Positions 42,081 through 54,759 of a stretch of 64,000 nt of DNA are shown piece by piece. The position numbers and the translations under genes were made by a program. Under the pieces are notes generated by a model, which made no database searches, was not told where the DNA came from, and worked only from the letters and a program-made list of their open reading frames with translations. The stretch lies in the NCBI RefSeq assembly GCF_019320115.1, contig NC_089593.1, forward strand, positions 32,320,536 to 32,384,535, written 5' to 3'. Source of the DNA: Miscanthus floridulus (lineage: Eukaryota > Streptophyta > Magnoliopsida > Poales > Poaceae). The first letter of the stretch is position 1; each line of letters opens with the position of its first letter.

Positions 42081-45000
42081 CATTTGTGGTAGAACTGACC
42101 AATTTATAAGAGCACAAGTACAACGGCAACCACCGTAGCGATCGCACTGTCATACTTGAGCCCATATAAACCCGGTAGTCCGTCGAGTATCACAAAGGAT
42201 CTCGAATAATCCAACATGCAACCAAGATCGTACATGATTCAACATACAAGCCACATATTACATAAGTTCACCAAAGTTCAACATACATCGAAGTACGAAA
42301 AGAGTTATTACAATACCAAGTTCAAATATAGTAGTAGCGGAAGCAAAGATAGTTTTTAAACTAACATCTCACACCATTGCTCAAATACTTGCTAGTTTAT
42401 GATCACATTCCACAAAAGCATCATAGATTAGATATATAGAAGTGCCTTGCCCATGGCCTACTCCACGTCCACAACGGGACAAATGCAGTTCTTACAATAT
42501 CCATGATAGACCGTGTTATCTGCAATAAGTGGGGAATAAACCCTGAGTACAAGAAGGTACTCAACTAGACTTACGCATCATAAACCAAAAATAAAGTGAT
42601 TCCAAGGATCATGCAAGGCTTTATAAGTGGAGCTAACTTGACAACATTTTGCATAAAAAGCCACTAGTTGAGCTATACATTTTATAATTCGGTTCCAAGT
42701 TGAGTGTAGCTATTCATCTCTATATTAGCATCTAACCTATGCCAAACATGTGATGTATGATTATGTAGCATAACAATAATAACCATAGCCGGTGTAACAT
42801 TCCCATGTTCATCATAACCATCAAATTCCATAGTTCAATTACTACGATATTGGGACTAGTCGAGTTTCTCACTATCCGGGAGAGATGGCGATTTGAATCG
42901 ATTACAACTAGCTGGGTAGGTATTCCTAACACAAACCTAGACTTACCTACGCCAAGGTAGTCTTAGGTCGCCTTTGGTACAACTCAGGTACACATTTTGC
43001 GGGTTCGATCAGCGCCACACCCTCAGGGACACTACTGGACGCTAGGTCAATCAGGACTTCAACCTACCCTTGGCCTCACAATAGCTCCCTGCACATCCTT
43101 ACTACCTCCAGAGTGTGCACTTTCACTTAAAGGGTCCTGGCCTAAGTTGAGCTACTCGTCTTTACGGTTGGAACGAGTTATCCAGCCAGCTAAGCGAGAG
43201 GCATGCGTTCAAAATGACAAGAGGGCCTCCAACGATGCGGTCCTTAATCAGCATAGATGGAATCACATGAGTCAACCTACACATAGACTCCGCCTGACCT
43301 CTAGTTACATTATCCCATGGTTCTTTTCCACAATAGCAAATATAGCTAACCGTGCTCCGGTATCCACCTATATCTCGTAGGTGACAGGAAATCACCTGAC
43401 TTCTACTGAGCTAAGCATGGCTAAGCATATACTCGATCATGGACCTACATTAGGCTTAAAGTATATTTTTGGACATGGAAGTTGCATGCATCAAGCATTT
43501 CCAATCAACTCCTATAACCTAATGCATCAAACATAAAGGACGCAAGTGATATTTGTAAAAACATAGGAGGCTTAGAATGCTTCGGGGGCTTGCCTTTTAG
43601 AAAAGAGGTGGGCTTATGATCCAGGCACTCCGTTAACTCTTCTAGGACATGCTCTTCACCTTCTAGAGCTCCTTGCTGTGGTGCCTCCTAGTCCTCTTGG
43701 TCCACAGCCTCGAATTCCAATAGCGTGATTCCTTTCGGCGATCCTATATGCATGAGCACAAAATAAGATACAAGAATGCATAGATAGTGATATGAATAAT
43801 ATGGTATGATGCATAAACATAAATGTCCTTAACAACAAGGTACTAAGGTGATAGCATGATTAATTGTATTTTATTGAGTAGCTGCATATCTCTTTTCTAG
43901 TAACTAATCAAACATCCATTTAAAGTATTTTCTGGACTACAAGACAACAACCACTTGTTTGACCTTAACGAGAGTTTTACACATTCAAATAATATGATCT
44001 TGGACTTTGTGGAAATCTTATAAAATTATCTACAACTTTCTTATAATCATCATAAGGTGATTCAATAGTTAGCTAGGTAAAACAATTCAATCATTCAGAT
44101 CTATCCAAAGAATAAGCAACTCTGCTAGAAGACTTCTAGAAGCTATAACTCTCAAACCCTTTAGCCTATAACTATGAAATTTTAGGGCAATACAGATGAG
44201 TAAGTTATCTACAACTTTATTATCAACAAGTTTCACAAAGGAGATCATTATCATCATGAAATTGTCACCATAATAGAAACTACACATGCATCCATCTAGT
44301 TGAATTATAGAGCAATAATTAACTAGCTGCCTATAACCAATTAACTTTGAGCATAACTACCAATACCAATAGACCATATGCATTACATGCACTATATAAA
44401 ATATCATGGTTTATCCCAATAACTTATTTACATGCATTTATTAATTTCCTTATATAATAAGGTGATTTAAAGGGAAAATATTTCCATTGCTCAATAAATT
44501 CTGAGAAAATTAAAGTAGCCTACACATGACCCCAATAGTCTACTATACAAATTCCATTTTATTTGGATAAGTATAGTCACCTCTACACAAATGAAAGGTT
44601 GCATAGGCTTATTTTAGCAAAAATAGTTTAACCTAGTGAAAAGTGTCAAACAACACATTTCATATTTTTTCTACTTTCCTTTTAGCACAAGAACACTGTG
44701 TAAAACTTTGCATGATCATAATTTTTCTATATCTACCCCAATTAATTTCACCAGAAACTAGCAATTATTCTAGGTTAAATAGTAAGACCATATTTCAAGT
44801 ATGCCTATTGAAGGATTAATATTTTTCCTAGCTAGAGCATGTCAACACAAGACCAACAAAATTGGAATCACATTTTTAGCATTTCTCTAGCTCAAGTTAT
44901 GCATTTTACAAGATAGAAACTAATTTAAAAGCACTTATCTAACTTGATTTAATTCCCTAAGAAAAATACCCCAAGTAGTAGGTTTCATATTTTTATCAAA

Positions 45001-46896
45001 TAGTACACTTCATGATGAATCCAACAAAATTTGGTTCACTCAATTTGGACATTCCTAGCTCCAGTTATGAATTTTTGAAGTTTGCAACAAAATCTAGAAA
45101 AATAAATAAAGAAAAGATTCAAAACCCTGATTGACAGCTGGGCCCCGCAGGTTAATGGGCCCATGCGTCAGCGAGACAGAGTAGGGCACGGTGATTGACC
45201 GGTCATAGCATGTCGATGGTGAGCTCACCGGTGGCGAGGTCATCGACGTCGTGTTCCCCATTCTCTCACTCATTTACTGGTACGCTCGGATCATCAGAGC
45301 TACCTCGCTGATGACCATGGCGGCACGGCGGAGGTGCTCGGTGGTGCACCGGGCGACTCCAGCCACGATGAGCTAGGGCGAGCTTGGCTATGGCTTCATA
45401 GTGACCTAGCAGACCTTGCGAGCGTGGATTAGGGTTAGTAGAGTCATCGGAGGGGCATGACCGCATGCATGGTGGCACGGCGGTGCGAGCGCGGCGATGG
45501 TGAGGTCACCGTTCCGACGAAATGGTGATCAGTGATGGGTCTCCATCATGGGATAAGTTGCTGGGGTTCATGATGGCACTGAAACACGTGTTAGAGGGGG
45601 ATGACAGGGACTAGTTAGGGATGGCCATGGCGAGCTTGTGCTCATGGCCATAGCGGACGTGCACGGTGCGGACGCGCATTCCCGCACTGACACGGCGGTA
45701 GCGGTTAAGCAGGCAGTGGCTCTAGCTTCTAGGACCTACGGCGAAGATGGACCAAATGAGAGGAAGGTAGGGAGAGTAGTGGAGATGGCTGGCCATGGGC
45801 GAGCTCGGAGCTCGGCGGCGCACCATGGCCATGGCGACGATGGCGACACATAATGTGGCCTCACCTGGGTGTGTCTAGTGGCACTAGTTGCTCGGGGAGG
45901 TGGAGTAGATCACAGTGGAGCTACATGCGAGGTTGATTGGTTGATGGTGCAGCAGTGGTGGCGCGCTTGGTCGATGACGACGTGGCAGCGGCGGTGCTAT
46001 GCTTTGCTCTGCTCTAGAGCCGCGCTCAAGCGAGATGGAGAGGATGAGAGCAAAAGTGAGGGCGAGAGGGCGTGTGTGGCTGAGCGCTTGCCTTTGTGGC
46101 ACGGCAGGGTGGGTCAGCGCCAGTGTACGGCCACCATGCGGCGCGCACAGCCTGCGCTGGTCAGCCACGACATCGCGCACAGCGCCCGGTTCAGACCGGC
46201 CATCAGGCCGACTGATAGTGTGAGTTCAAGCACTTGGTACTTCTAATCCGTGGTGATTTAGCAAAAACATCATTACTAAGAATTGTAGAGCTATAAAAGA
46301 TATACAGCTTTGCTTGAATGATCTTGGTCTAATTCGAGCTGGTTTTCAAATTACAAAGCTCCAAAGTGGGTCACTTGAAACTGTAAACAACCTTTTGAGT
46401 TAGCAAAATTTCTAAGTCCTGAAAACAACATTTGATCACTACTTTGGAGCTATTTTGACTATGTTAGGCACAGAATTAGCTCATGACCCTTAAATAAAGT
46501 TTGTTACCCATGTCAAGAGCTACAACTTTTATTAAGGGTGCACTACCATGCAAACAATCTATGCTATAGTTTAACTCTAGTCAAAGTAGTATCATGAAAA
46601 TGGAAGTTTTGAGTAAACTAGGATTAGAAGCAAAATTGGCCCATGTCATGAATACAAAAATATTATTCCATTTAACATCCTAGACCTATCTATGGTGTTT
46701 TTGAGACCTCACAACCATCTCTTGTAGTGGTCACACATGATCACAAGCATATGCATGTATATGATTAACATCACTTGTGATATAGACAAGGTGAATGAAA
46801 TGAAACTTCATATGCTCATGCTCATGAATTCTTGGATGATGCTTGTGCTCATGAAATGCAAGTGCCAAATGCAATGCTTAACACTAGGGTGTTATA
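42080..46896 (-). repeat. 3' LTR of Gypsy-B
   Basis: The minus-strand start TATAACACCCTAGTG is at 46896, a TG-to-TA change of the usual TGTAACACCC. It runs to about 42080-42100, where the border is uncertain because no second copy is available. It contains a GC-rich block at about 45130-46220 and otherwise AT-rich sequence; the ORFs in it look like chance. Confidence 0.65.
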
Positions 46897-46910
46897 GCCC
46901 CTCCCCCTTA
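46897..46910 (-). other. Polypurine tract of Gypsy-B
   Basis: TAAGGGGGAGGGGC on the minus strand abuts the 3' LTR. Confidence 0.8.
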
Positions 46911-47018
46911 TAGAAATCTCATCCCAAGATTTGAATGACCTACCATTCTTCATAAAAGACGGGGTAAACTTCACGTAGGTAATCCTCTTGTTCCCATGTA
47001 GCATCTTGCTCACTGTGG

Positions 47019-49749
47019 TTATTCCACATTACCTTGTAGAACTTGATGACCTTGCTCTGGGTTACTCTCCATTTCTTCCAAAACTCGTATTGGTTTCTCT
47101 TCATAAGTCAAGTCAGATTGGAGCTTAATATTGGTGGGTTCAATGGCTTTGTTAGGTACGCGAAGACATTTTCTTAGCTGAGAAACATGGAAGACATAAA
47201 AAATCGCACTCATTTCTAGGGGAAGTTGCAACTTGTAGGCTACCTTTCCCTTCCATTCAATAATCTAGTATGGTCCTACGTACCTAGGTGCAAGCTTCCT
47301 CTTTACTCCAAACCTCTGCACACCCTTTATGGGCAAAACTTTTACATACACATAATCTCCCACTTCAAAGGTTAGTGGCCTTCTTGTTTTATCAGCATAA
47401 CTCTTTTGTCGTGCTTGGGTTGCTTCCTATGGCCTTGTATAATTCAAACCTATTGTTTGGCTTCCTTGACAAAATCAATGCCGTAGTACCTCCTTTCCCC
47501 AAGCTCAACCTAGTTCAAGGGGGTCCCACATTTTTGGCCATAAAGTGCTTCGAAAGGAACCGTATTGATACTCTCTTAATAACTATTATTGTAAGGAAAT
47601 TCTGCAAAAGGTAACCACTTCTCCCATGATCTTTTAGAGGATATAACAGATGGTCTCAACATGTCTTCTAAGACTTGATTCATGTGTTCAGTCTACCTAG
47701 AGGTCTGCGGATGGTACGCTGAACTTCTGATCAGTTTAGTTCCCAAAGCCTTATGCAAATATTCCCAAAAGTGAGCTATAAACTATGGTCCTCGATCTGA
47801 GATTATAGTCCTTGGTACCCCATGTAACCTCATGATCTGAGAAACATATAGCTTGGCCTATTTCCCAATGTTATACTATGTGTTGACCGGTACAAAATGT
47901 GTCGACTTGGTAAGGCGATCCACAATGACCCGTATCGAGTTGTAACCTTGCTGTGTATGCGGGAGGCCTGTAATAAAGTTCATACTTATTTCCTCCCATT
48001 TCTAGCATGGAATGGACCCAGGTTGGAGCAATCCAACATGTTTTAGATGATCTGCTTGGACCCTACTGCAAGTATCACATCTAGCAACATAGGTGGCAAT
48101 TTCCTTCTTCATCTTGGTCCACCAAAAATGGGTTTTCAAATCTTGATACATTTTGCTACTACCCGGATGGATAGATAACTTAGATGAATGAGCTTCATCT
48201 AAGATTTGATTTCTAAGTTCACAGTCCTTTTGTACCACTAGTCAGTCCTTAAACCATAGCACACCTTTTTCATCCAACCTAAAATGCTTAGTTTTTTGTT
48301 CCTTCATTTTTCTCTTAATGTGAAACATGCCTACATCTGTCTTCTGAAGTTTGATGATCTTGCTTTCAAGTGAGCAACTAACAATGATGTTGTGTAGCAC
48401 AACATGATGCAATAAATTAAGCCCATCCTCCAACAATGCTTCTAAGACATTACAATGAGATTTCTGACTAAGTGCATCTGCCACAACATTGGCTTTTCCT
48501 AGATGGTAGTGCACTTCCAAATTATAGTCCTTGATTAGCTCTAACCATCTACGCTGTCTCATGTTCATCTCCGGTTGAGTGAAGATATACTTGAGGCTTT
48601 TGTGGTCAGTGTATATGTGACATACATTTCCCAACAAGTAATGTCTCCATATCTTCAAGGCATGAACAACTGTGGCAAGTTCTAAATCATGCGTAGGATA
48701 GTTGACTTCATGCTTTCTCAATTGTTGAGAAGCATAGGCAATGACTCGGCCCTCTTACATTAGCACACAACCAAGACCAGTCCTTGATGCATCGCAAAAC
48801 ACATCAAAGGGCTTTTCTATATCAGGTTGTGCCAAAACAGGAGCTATTGTCAATAAGGTCCATAGTGTGTGAAAGATAGCCTCACACTCTGGAGTCTAAT
48901 TAAACTTCTCATCCTTTTGAAGTAATCTGGTCATTGTCTTAGCTATCTTAGAAAAATTGGGAATGAAACGATGATAGTAGCCTGCCAGCCCTAGAAAACT
49001 CCAAACTTCATGAACCGAAGTCGGGGCCTTCCAATCCATGACCTCTTGCACCTTAGATGGGTCTACAAAGATTATATTTTCAGTTAATATATGACCTAGG
49101 AAAGGTATTTCCTCAACCAGAATTCACACTTGCTAAATTTTGCATACAATTTATGCTCTCTCAACCTGGACCAGACAATCCTCAGGTGCTCTGCATGATC
49201 TGCCTCATTCTCAGAGTAAATTAGGATATCATCGATAAACACAACCATGAACTTGTCAAGCTCAGGCATGAATACCGAATTCATCAAATACATGAAATAG
49301 GCGGGAGCATTTGTTAGTCTAAAAGACATGACCAAATACTCATACAAGCTGTACCTAGTTGAGAAAGCTATCTTAAGTACATCTTCTGGCCTGATCTTGA
49401 TCTGGTGATAGCCTGATCTCAAGTCAATCTTAGAGAATACTTTTGCTCTTGCCAATTGATCAAACAAAATATCAATATGAGGCAAAGGATTCATGTTCTT
49501 TATGGTTACGGCATTGAGCGGTCTATAATCCACACAAATCCATAACGATTTGTCCTTTTTCATCACAAACAAGGCTAGACAACCCCATGGAGATGAACTA
49601 GGTCGAATGAGACCTTTGTCCAATAACTCTTGTAGCTGAATTCTAAGTTCGTCTAGCTCATTTGGTGGCATCCTATAGGGTCTTCTTGAGATAGGTGTTG
49701 TACCTGGCACTAACTCAATTCTAAATTCCACATCCCTATGTGGCGGCAA
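47019..49749 (-). pseudogene. Gypsy-B RT, RNase H, integrase and chromodomain region
   Basis: RT is open from 49749 to 49096 ([47 protein letters not shown]), with the catalytic FIDD intact. RNase H lies at 48721-48242 ([19 protein letters not shown]), in another frame. The integrase zinc region is at 48238-48002 (CDTCSRVQADHLKHVGLLQP). The core is decayed between about 47640 and 48000. A chromodomain-proximal segment is at 47231-47019 (VFHVSQLRKCLRVPN). Several stops and frameshifts are present, so it is inactive. Confidence 0.85.
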
Positions 49750-49853
49750 CCAAGTAACTCATCTGGGAACACATCTAGAAATTCACAAACTACAGAAATA
49801 TCATAGAGAGTAGTGGTTTGGATGGCACATGACAAGTTTTGAAGATCAAAACT

Positions 49854-51349
49854 TCACGGAAGTAGTACTAGAAAAGCATTACCCCCCTTGGGTTCCCTCA
49901 ACATAATAGTCCTAGTGGTAGTGTCAATGAGAACTCCATGACCACTCATCCAACTCATGCCCAATATCACATCTATGGCTAATCCTAGCAATTCTATGAG
50001 ATCCATAGTATACTCCCTCTCTTGAATGGAGATAATCACATCTCTAACTATTTGGGTTGTAGAGATAGTAGCCCCAACTGAACTTATACTATAACCACCC
50101 TTGTCTACTTCAATTATCTTCTGATCATGCTTAGATGCAAATGTCTGACTCATAAATGAATGCGAGGCTCCAGAATCAAATAAAACAATTGTAGGGTGTT
50201 TGTTTACAAGAAACATACCAGCAGTCACAACTTCCCATGTAGGAATCTCCTCCATGGCTGTATAGTGCACGTACCCAGGACGTGCCTTAGCATTGGCCTA
50301 CTTCTAAATTCCCTGATTTTGATTACTGCCTTTCTTGGGATAGAGGCATTGTTTGGCCCAGTGCCCCATCTGGTTGCAGTTAAAGCATGGCTGGTGGCTT
50401 TTTGGCCTTGTGGAGCTTCCTTGCTTGGTGTTCCCCTTAGGCATGGCAATGTGGAATGCCCTATGAAATGTCTTCTATGGGCGACTAGCCTAGGCCTTCT
50501 ACTGGGGAGGCCTAAACTTTAGCGCTAGGGGACGGAACTATGGCCTTGCTACCACTGGAGCCCTAGAATGTGATGAACCTGAGGCACCCGCCTCAGCTAC
50601 TCTCTTGCGGCCCTTTGCTGCCACATGTAAGTTATTCTGGTTTTCCTACGTTAGGGCATCACTGACAAATTCATTGTATGTAGCACATCTAGAGTTGGCC
50701 ATGGTTTTCATCAACTCGGTGCCAAGGCCTCTCTTGAAGCTTTCTATCTTTTTCTCTTCGGTGTTCACAAATTTAGGTGCATACCTTGACAAGTTGTTAA
50801 AGGCATGCATGTACTTGGTGAGAGTTTTTGTCTCCTGTGTTAGCCTCATAACTCAGCTGCTTTCATTCTTATCAGCCCTGGGGGTATATGGTGTCCCCTG
50901 AAGGATGTCTTGAATTGCCCCCAAGTGATATCAGCACCAGCAGGTAGGGTCGATAGATAATGAGTCCACCAGATACCTGCATGTCCTTGCAATTGATGGG
51001 ATGCATACTCAGCTTTCATCAGCTCGGTGACTCTCAATAGACGAAATTTCTGTTCGATGGTGTTCAACCACTCATCGACCTAGAGGGGCTCATCTGCCTC
51101 TTTGATAGGAGGCTTGGTGTCCAAGAAATCCTTGAATGTACTGAATTGATTTGGCTTTGGTCCTTGATTTTGCTGGTGGGCACGAGCAGTATTTTGCGCA
51201 ATGAGGCACAGGGCTTCTTCCATCTCTCTCTGATTCCCCAAGAATTGCATGAAAAACTCATTCACGGAGGGTGGCGGTGGTGGTGGTAGGTCATCATCAT
51301 TACCACCTTGACTGATACTAGCCCCAGTGCGAGTGCGAGTCATCTGCAA
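49854..51349 (-). pseudogene. Gypsy-B gag and protease
   Basis: Gag starts MQMTRTRTGAS at 51349 and includes the capsid region (WLNTIEQKFRLLRVTE, GIWWTHYLSTLP, FRGHHIPPGLI). A frameshift occurs near 50848 and several TAG stops follow. The zinc knuckle CFNCNQMGHWAKQC (about 50346-50390) keeps all four ligands. The protease at 50270-49854 has LFDSGASHSFMS and ends in a segment with LGMSWMSGHGVLID. Domain order and length are typical of chromovirus gag-protease. Confidence 0.85.
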
Positions 51350-51715
51350 ATTACAACAATAAGTAATTATTGGGTGATGCCGAGAAATTGTAGAGGAATT
51401 GTATAATCATGCCTAACTAAATTTACTGGAGAGAATTTAAAAAATCATATAATAAAACAGAGGCATAACAATTCATTTCCACAACATACATCACCAATCT
51501 GATCACTTATCATACTCACAATATGTTCGCATGCATGTCACATTTTACTAGTACAACGAAACTAGAATTTCATTAGAGTTCAAACCATAGTGGACCAACA
51601 TGCAAGGTTCCAATATTACATCGAAGTTACATCACAAATATGAAACTTAAACTACAAGTCTATTACAAAAGATAGTAGGATACGTGTAGCGTATCGAACT
51701 AGTCACTAAGCTGCT
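51350..51715. other. Gypsy-B spacer between extra ORF and gag
   Basis: AT-rich, no ORF. It separates the extra ORF from gag by about 365 bp, a layout similar to the 316-bp gap in Gypsy-A. Confidence 0.5.
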
Positions 51716-52716
51716 CTACTCATTAGCATGGTCGCTGTCAAGGTCAGATGTAGCATCATTCTCATCCATGGGAACCACTTGTTCTTCTTCCCAACCGTCA
51801 TCTTTAGCGAACATTTCCGGATCCTCTTCTTCTTCTTCAAGGATCGGATGCAGTTGGTTGTTCAGATAATGCGCCTCATGCTAAAGATCAACCACCACAT
51901 TTTGGGCATGAGCAAGCTGATGTAGCAAATCCCACTCAATATGTGCTTGCTATGCTGCTTCAGCCTTGGCTCTGTCTCGTGCTGCTTCTGCTAGGGCCAC
52001 ATGATTGTTAGCTAGGATCCATTAGCATGTAGCAGTGAACGCCTCAGTGCAAGCGGCATCTAGCTGCTCCCGCAGTCCTATCAGCATGGCCTGATCGTCA
52101 GCCCTTGCTGCCTGGGCTACATCCCTGTCTTCGGCAGCTGCTCTAGTCGCCTTCCTGTGCCTATGGGCACGCTTTTTGAGCAAACATTGTGCAGCCTTGG
52201 TCCTCATGAGCCCATCCATGCAAGTGGTGTAGGACTCCTGCTAGAAGTCCCAGGTGTCCTGACGAGATAGAACATCTTCATTACTACAAACATAGCGCTC
52301 ATAGTGGGACTAGAACTCTCTGCCCGCTCATCCCGATCTCGAATCAATACATTACGGTTGCCCTGTGCCCAAACTGCTATAGATGGAACCACTCGAGGAA
52401 AAGTACCAGCAGCACTGCCGGTAAGCTCATCCTCGTGCTGCTGACAAATCTTGCTCAGCACCTCAAAAGTAACCACTTGGGCACCTTCCTAAGGAGTACT
52501 TCCCTCGGATTCCGCTTTCCACTCCTACCATAGGGGTGCTTGTGTATGAGTAGGTATGGTCAGCTGTACTTCAAACCATGGTTGCCCTTCCAGGTACTCC
52601 TCAGTCCAAAAATAGCAGGGCGGTTCCGTGTACCCCACGAAGTGCAACACCCTCTAGAGTAGGGCAGGCGTGCCGAACATGTCCAAGAAAGTGTCATTCC
52701 TTGTCATTGCTGCCAT
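51716..52716 (-). pseudogene. Extra ORF of Gypsy-B upstream of gag
   Basis: It begins ATG at 52716 (MAAMTRNDTFLDMFGTPALL) and runs in one frame to about 52262, where a one-base shift moves it to the frame ending at 51716. Length is about 333 residues. TAG stops interrupt it. Segments include RVLHFVGYTEPPCYFWTEEY, QQHEDELTGSAAGTFPRVV, an Ala/Arg-rich helical part (RHRKATRAAAEDRDVAQAAR) and an acidic C terminus (EEEEEDPEMFAKDDGWEEEQ). No known domain is recognised. Position and sense match the extra ORF of Gypsy-A. I recall similar unknown proteins in other grass retroelements but cannot name the family. Confidence 0.65.
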
Positions 52717-53524
52717 CTATACCAACAAAATATGGTGCAACTTTTATGAGAATAACCTTACATTAGGAAAGAGTTACTTAACAGAATAAGAAACTTATAA
52801 GGGGAGGAACAATGCAAGTATGCAAATGAATGAATTATCATGATGCATGCACATTCGATACGTCCTCACAAACATAGGAAAAATTGAAACTTCTAGCGAC
52901 ATACACGGTGGCATACATACGTTCTCTCACAATATATGCATAACTAGTTGGGCTACACGTTTCGCTGTTAGTGTACCTGCACAAGAATTTCATTTCAGCC
53001 CAACCCCACAATTATATATGCAGAAGTGAAAATCTGGGCTCTAGGTTGCAAGCTAAATATTTCCACATATATATACCCATATATATATACTTCCATATCA
53101 AAGCTTTTTGAAGGTAAATACGTCCTATATATACATAGAAATATGCATATATAGCCATATCAAAGCTAACCCACAATTAAATACCTCTGTATATATACGT
53201 GAGGCATATATATACTTTAGTATCAAAGCTACCTCTCCCCTTAGATCGCATGCTCACATCTTGTGGTCATGCCACTCATCATCTTACCTTGGGCGTAGAG
53301 GTATTTGATCCATACATTACCACTCAAGTAAATGGCATCCATACAATAGCACGCCGTATGGACGACGAAAATTAAAAACCCACATGTTAGTACTTATCCT
53401 TAACTGGGTATAAAGGAAGTGATTACTAGCACACTTTAGATTTAAGTTTCTGATTTGAAAGCCAATATATATACATATAAGTTGCTAAAAACTAGTTTTG
53501 GAAAACCAAAAACCTTTGTTTTAA
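52717..53524. other. AT-rich sequence with short repeated motifs
   Basis: Contains runs of TATATA and repeated CATATCAAAGCT near 53092, 53154 and (as GTATCAAAGCT) 53220. A 5' LTR and primer site for Gypsy-B were expected in this area but not found. Confidence 0.4.
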
Positions 53525-53700
53525 TGTAACACCCTAAAATTTGCTCCTTTTGAAATAGATGTAAATTGAGGTAATTTTGAATTTTTGTGTTCATAGCTAT
53601 TTGAAACATAGCTATTTGAAGTTTACTAGCACACTTTTGTGATTACTAGCACCCTTTGAATTTGTTCCTTTTGAAACATAGCTATTTGAAGTTTACTACA
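53525..53700 (+). repeat. Gypsy LTR end fragment
   Basis: TGTAACACCCTAAAATTTGC at 53525 is the typical start of a Del/Tekay-like LTR. It is followed by about 170 bp with internal duplications (ATAGCTATTTGAA and TTACTAGCAC repeated near 53592-53690). No second end is visible. Confidence 0.5.
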
Positions 53701-53801
53701 CGCATAAGAAAGTTCAAGCATTGTAAATCTGACCGGGCTGGACACATCTCACGTTATACAGGGAAACTTATTTCGTACTAGTACTTTCGTTGAATCCCTA
53801 A

Positions 53802-53936
53802 GGCCTTGTATGGATACGCATGTATTCATCTCAATCCACATGTGAAGTGGATTTTAGTGGAATTAAACTAAGTTCCATTCCATTCGACTCTAACACATGT
53901 GGATTGAAGTGGATACACATGCATCCATACAAGGCC
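53802..53936. mobile_element. Tourist-type MITE with TAA duplication
   Basis: GGCCTTGTATGGAT at the left is inverted at the right as ATCCATACAAGGCC, with longer imperfect pairing inward (AATCCACATGTG and CACATGTGGATT). TAA lies at 53799-53801 and 53937-53939. The 135-bp element could fold as a hairpin over most of its length. Confidence 0.88.
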
Positions 53937-54030
53937 TAAAGGAAACAAATAAAATTGAAACAAAACAATAGAAAAGCAAAAGCAATAGAAAATCAAAAGC
54001 TATAGAATACACTATATTTGAGGACAAATT

Positions 54031-54759
54031 TCAAATGCCAGAATACACTACATTTGAAAAGAGTGACTTGTTTCTTATTCCAATTTCCCATTTGAAAAAA
54101 TGGATTTCTTGGCAAAGCCTACAATCCTCGCTGCAATACAAATCCCTTCTTTCCCATCTGTCTACATAGCCACAGACACCGCCTGTGCATGGAAGATCAC
54201 TGCGCACCTGTGTCGGCGATGGCAGTGACAACTTGCTCCACGTCGTTTGGAGGACCACCTCAGTAATCGGGAGGCGGCACAGCACACACCCCTTCTTGCT
54301 TAGCCACCTACTCGTTGGTCCGCCATCGACGCCCGTCACCGCCACCTATGATACTTCCTTGCCCTTGACCCATCTTATGTACCGCCTCGCAGTGTCATCG
54401 TCGCCGGCATCACCATCAGCGGCGTGGGTGAGATCGTCGTGGCATGGGCGGGGGCTGTGCTTTTCCATGAATACTATTTGTATCCTGGCGAGGAAGAAAG
54501 CCTATGGGTTGTCGATTTGGGTTAGGCTAGCAAGGAGGGATTCATAGTAGATGGGGTCATCCCACGTCCTCCCATGTCTGAACCGATCTAGTGCCAGACG
54601 CCGACTAACGTCGGGGTCACCACGGATGCGGCGCATGGATGAGCAGGTCGCCCGTAGGCTGCGGAGGTCATCCATGGGCCGCTTCGAGGTCGCAGCGAGG
54701 TGGCCTACGATCACAATTTGCACCTCGGTAGGGAGCGCCGTCAGTGACATGATTGCCAC
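54031..54759 (-). pseudogene. F-box-like gene with C-terminal Cys-rich region, two stops
   Basis: One frame runs from ATG at 54759 to 54031, with in-frame stops at 54502 and 54346 (both TAG). The N terminus is F-box-like (LTALPTEVQIVIVGHLAATS, then RSLRATCSSMRRI). The C terminus has Cys pairs (GCVLCRL, CTGGVCGYVDRW, YCSEDCRLCQEI) seen in a grass family of F-box proteins with a MYND-like end. The middle part (Sel1-like in relatives) appears shortened. As F-box proteins act in SCF ubiquitin ligases, the intact ancestor was probably a substrate adaptor, but this copy is broken. Confidence 0.7.

Larger units (their letters stand above)
42080..52716 (-). mobile_element. Gypsy-B: second chromovirus, 5' LTR not found
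   Basis: On the minus strand the order is extra ORF (52716-51716), gag and protease (51349-49854), RT, RNase H and integrase (49749-47019), polypurine tract (46897-46910) and a 4.8-kb 3' LTR. Sequence is clearly different from Gypsy-A though of the same general chromovirus type. I found no primer site or matching 5' LTR beyond 52716, so it is truncated or its LTR was replaced. Confidence 0.85.

Noticed and set aside
45638..46246. Plus-strand ORFs in a GC-rich island
   Set aside because: They lie inside the Gypsy-B LTR and show no domain-like features.
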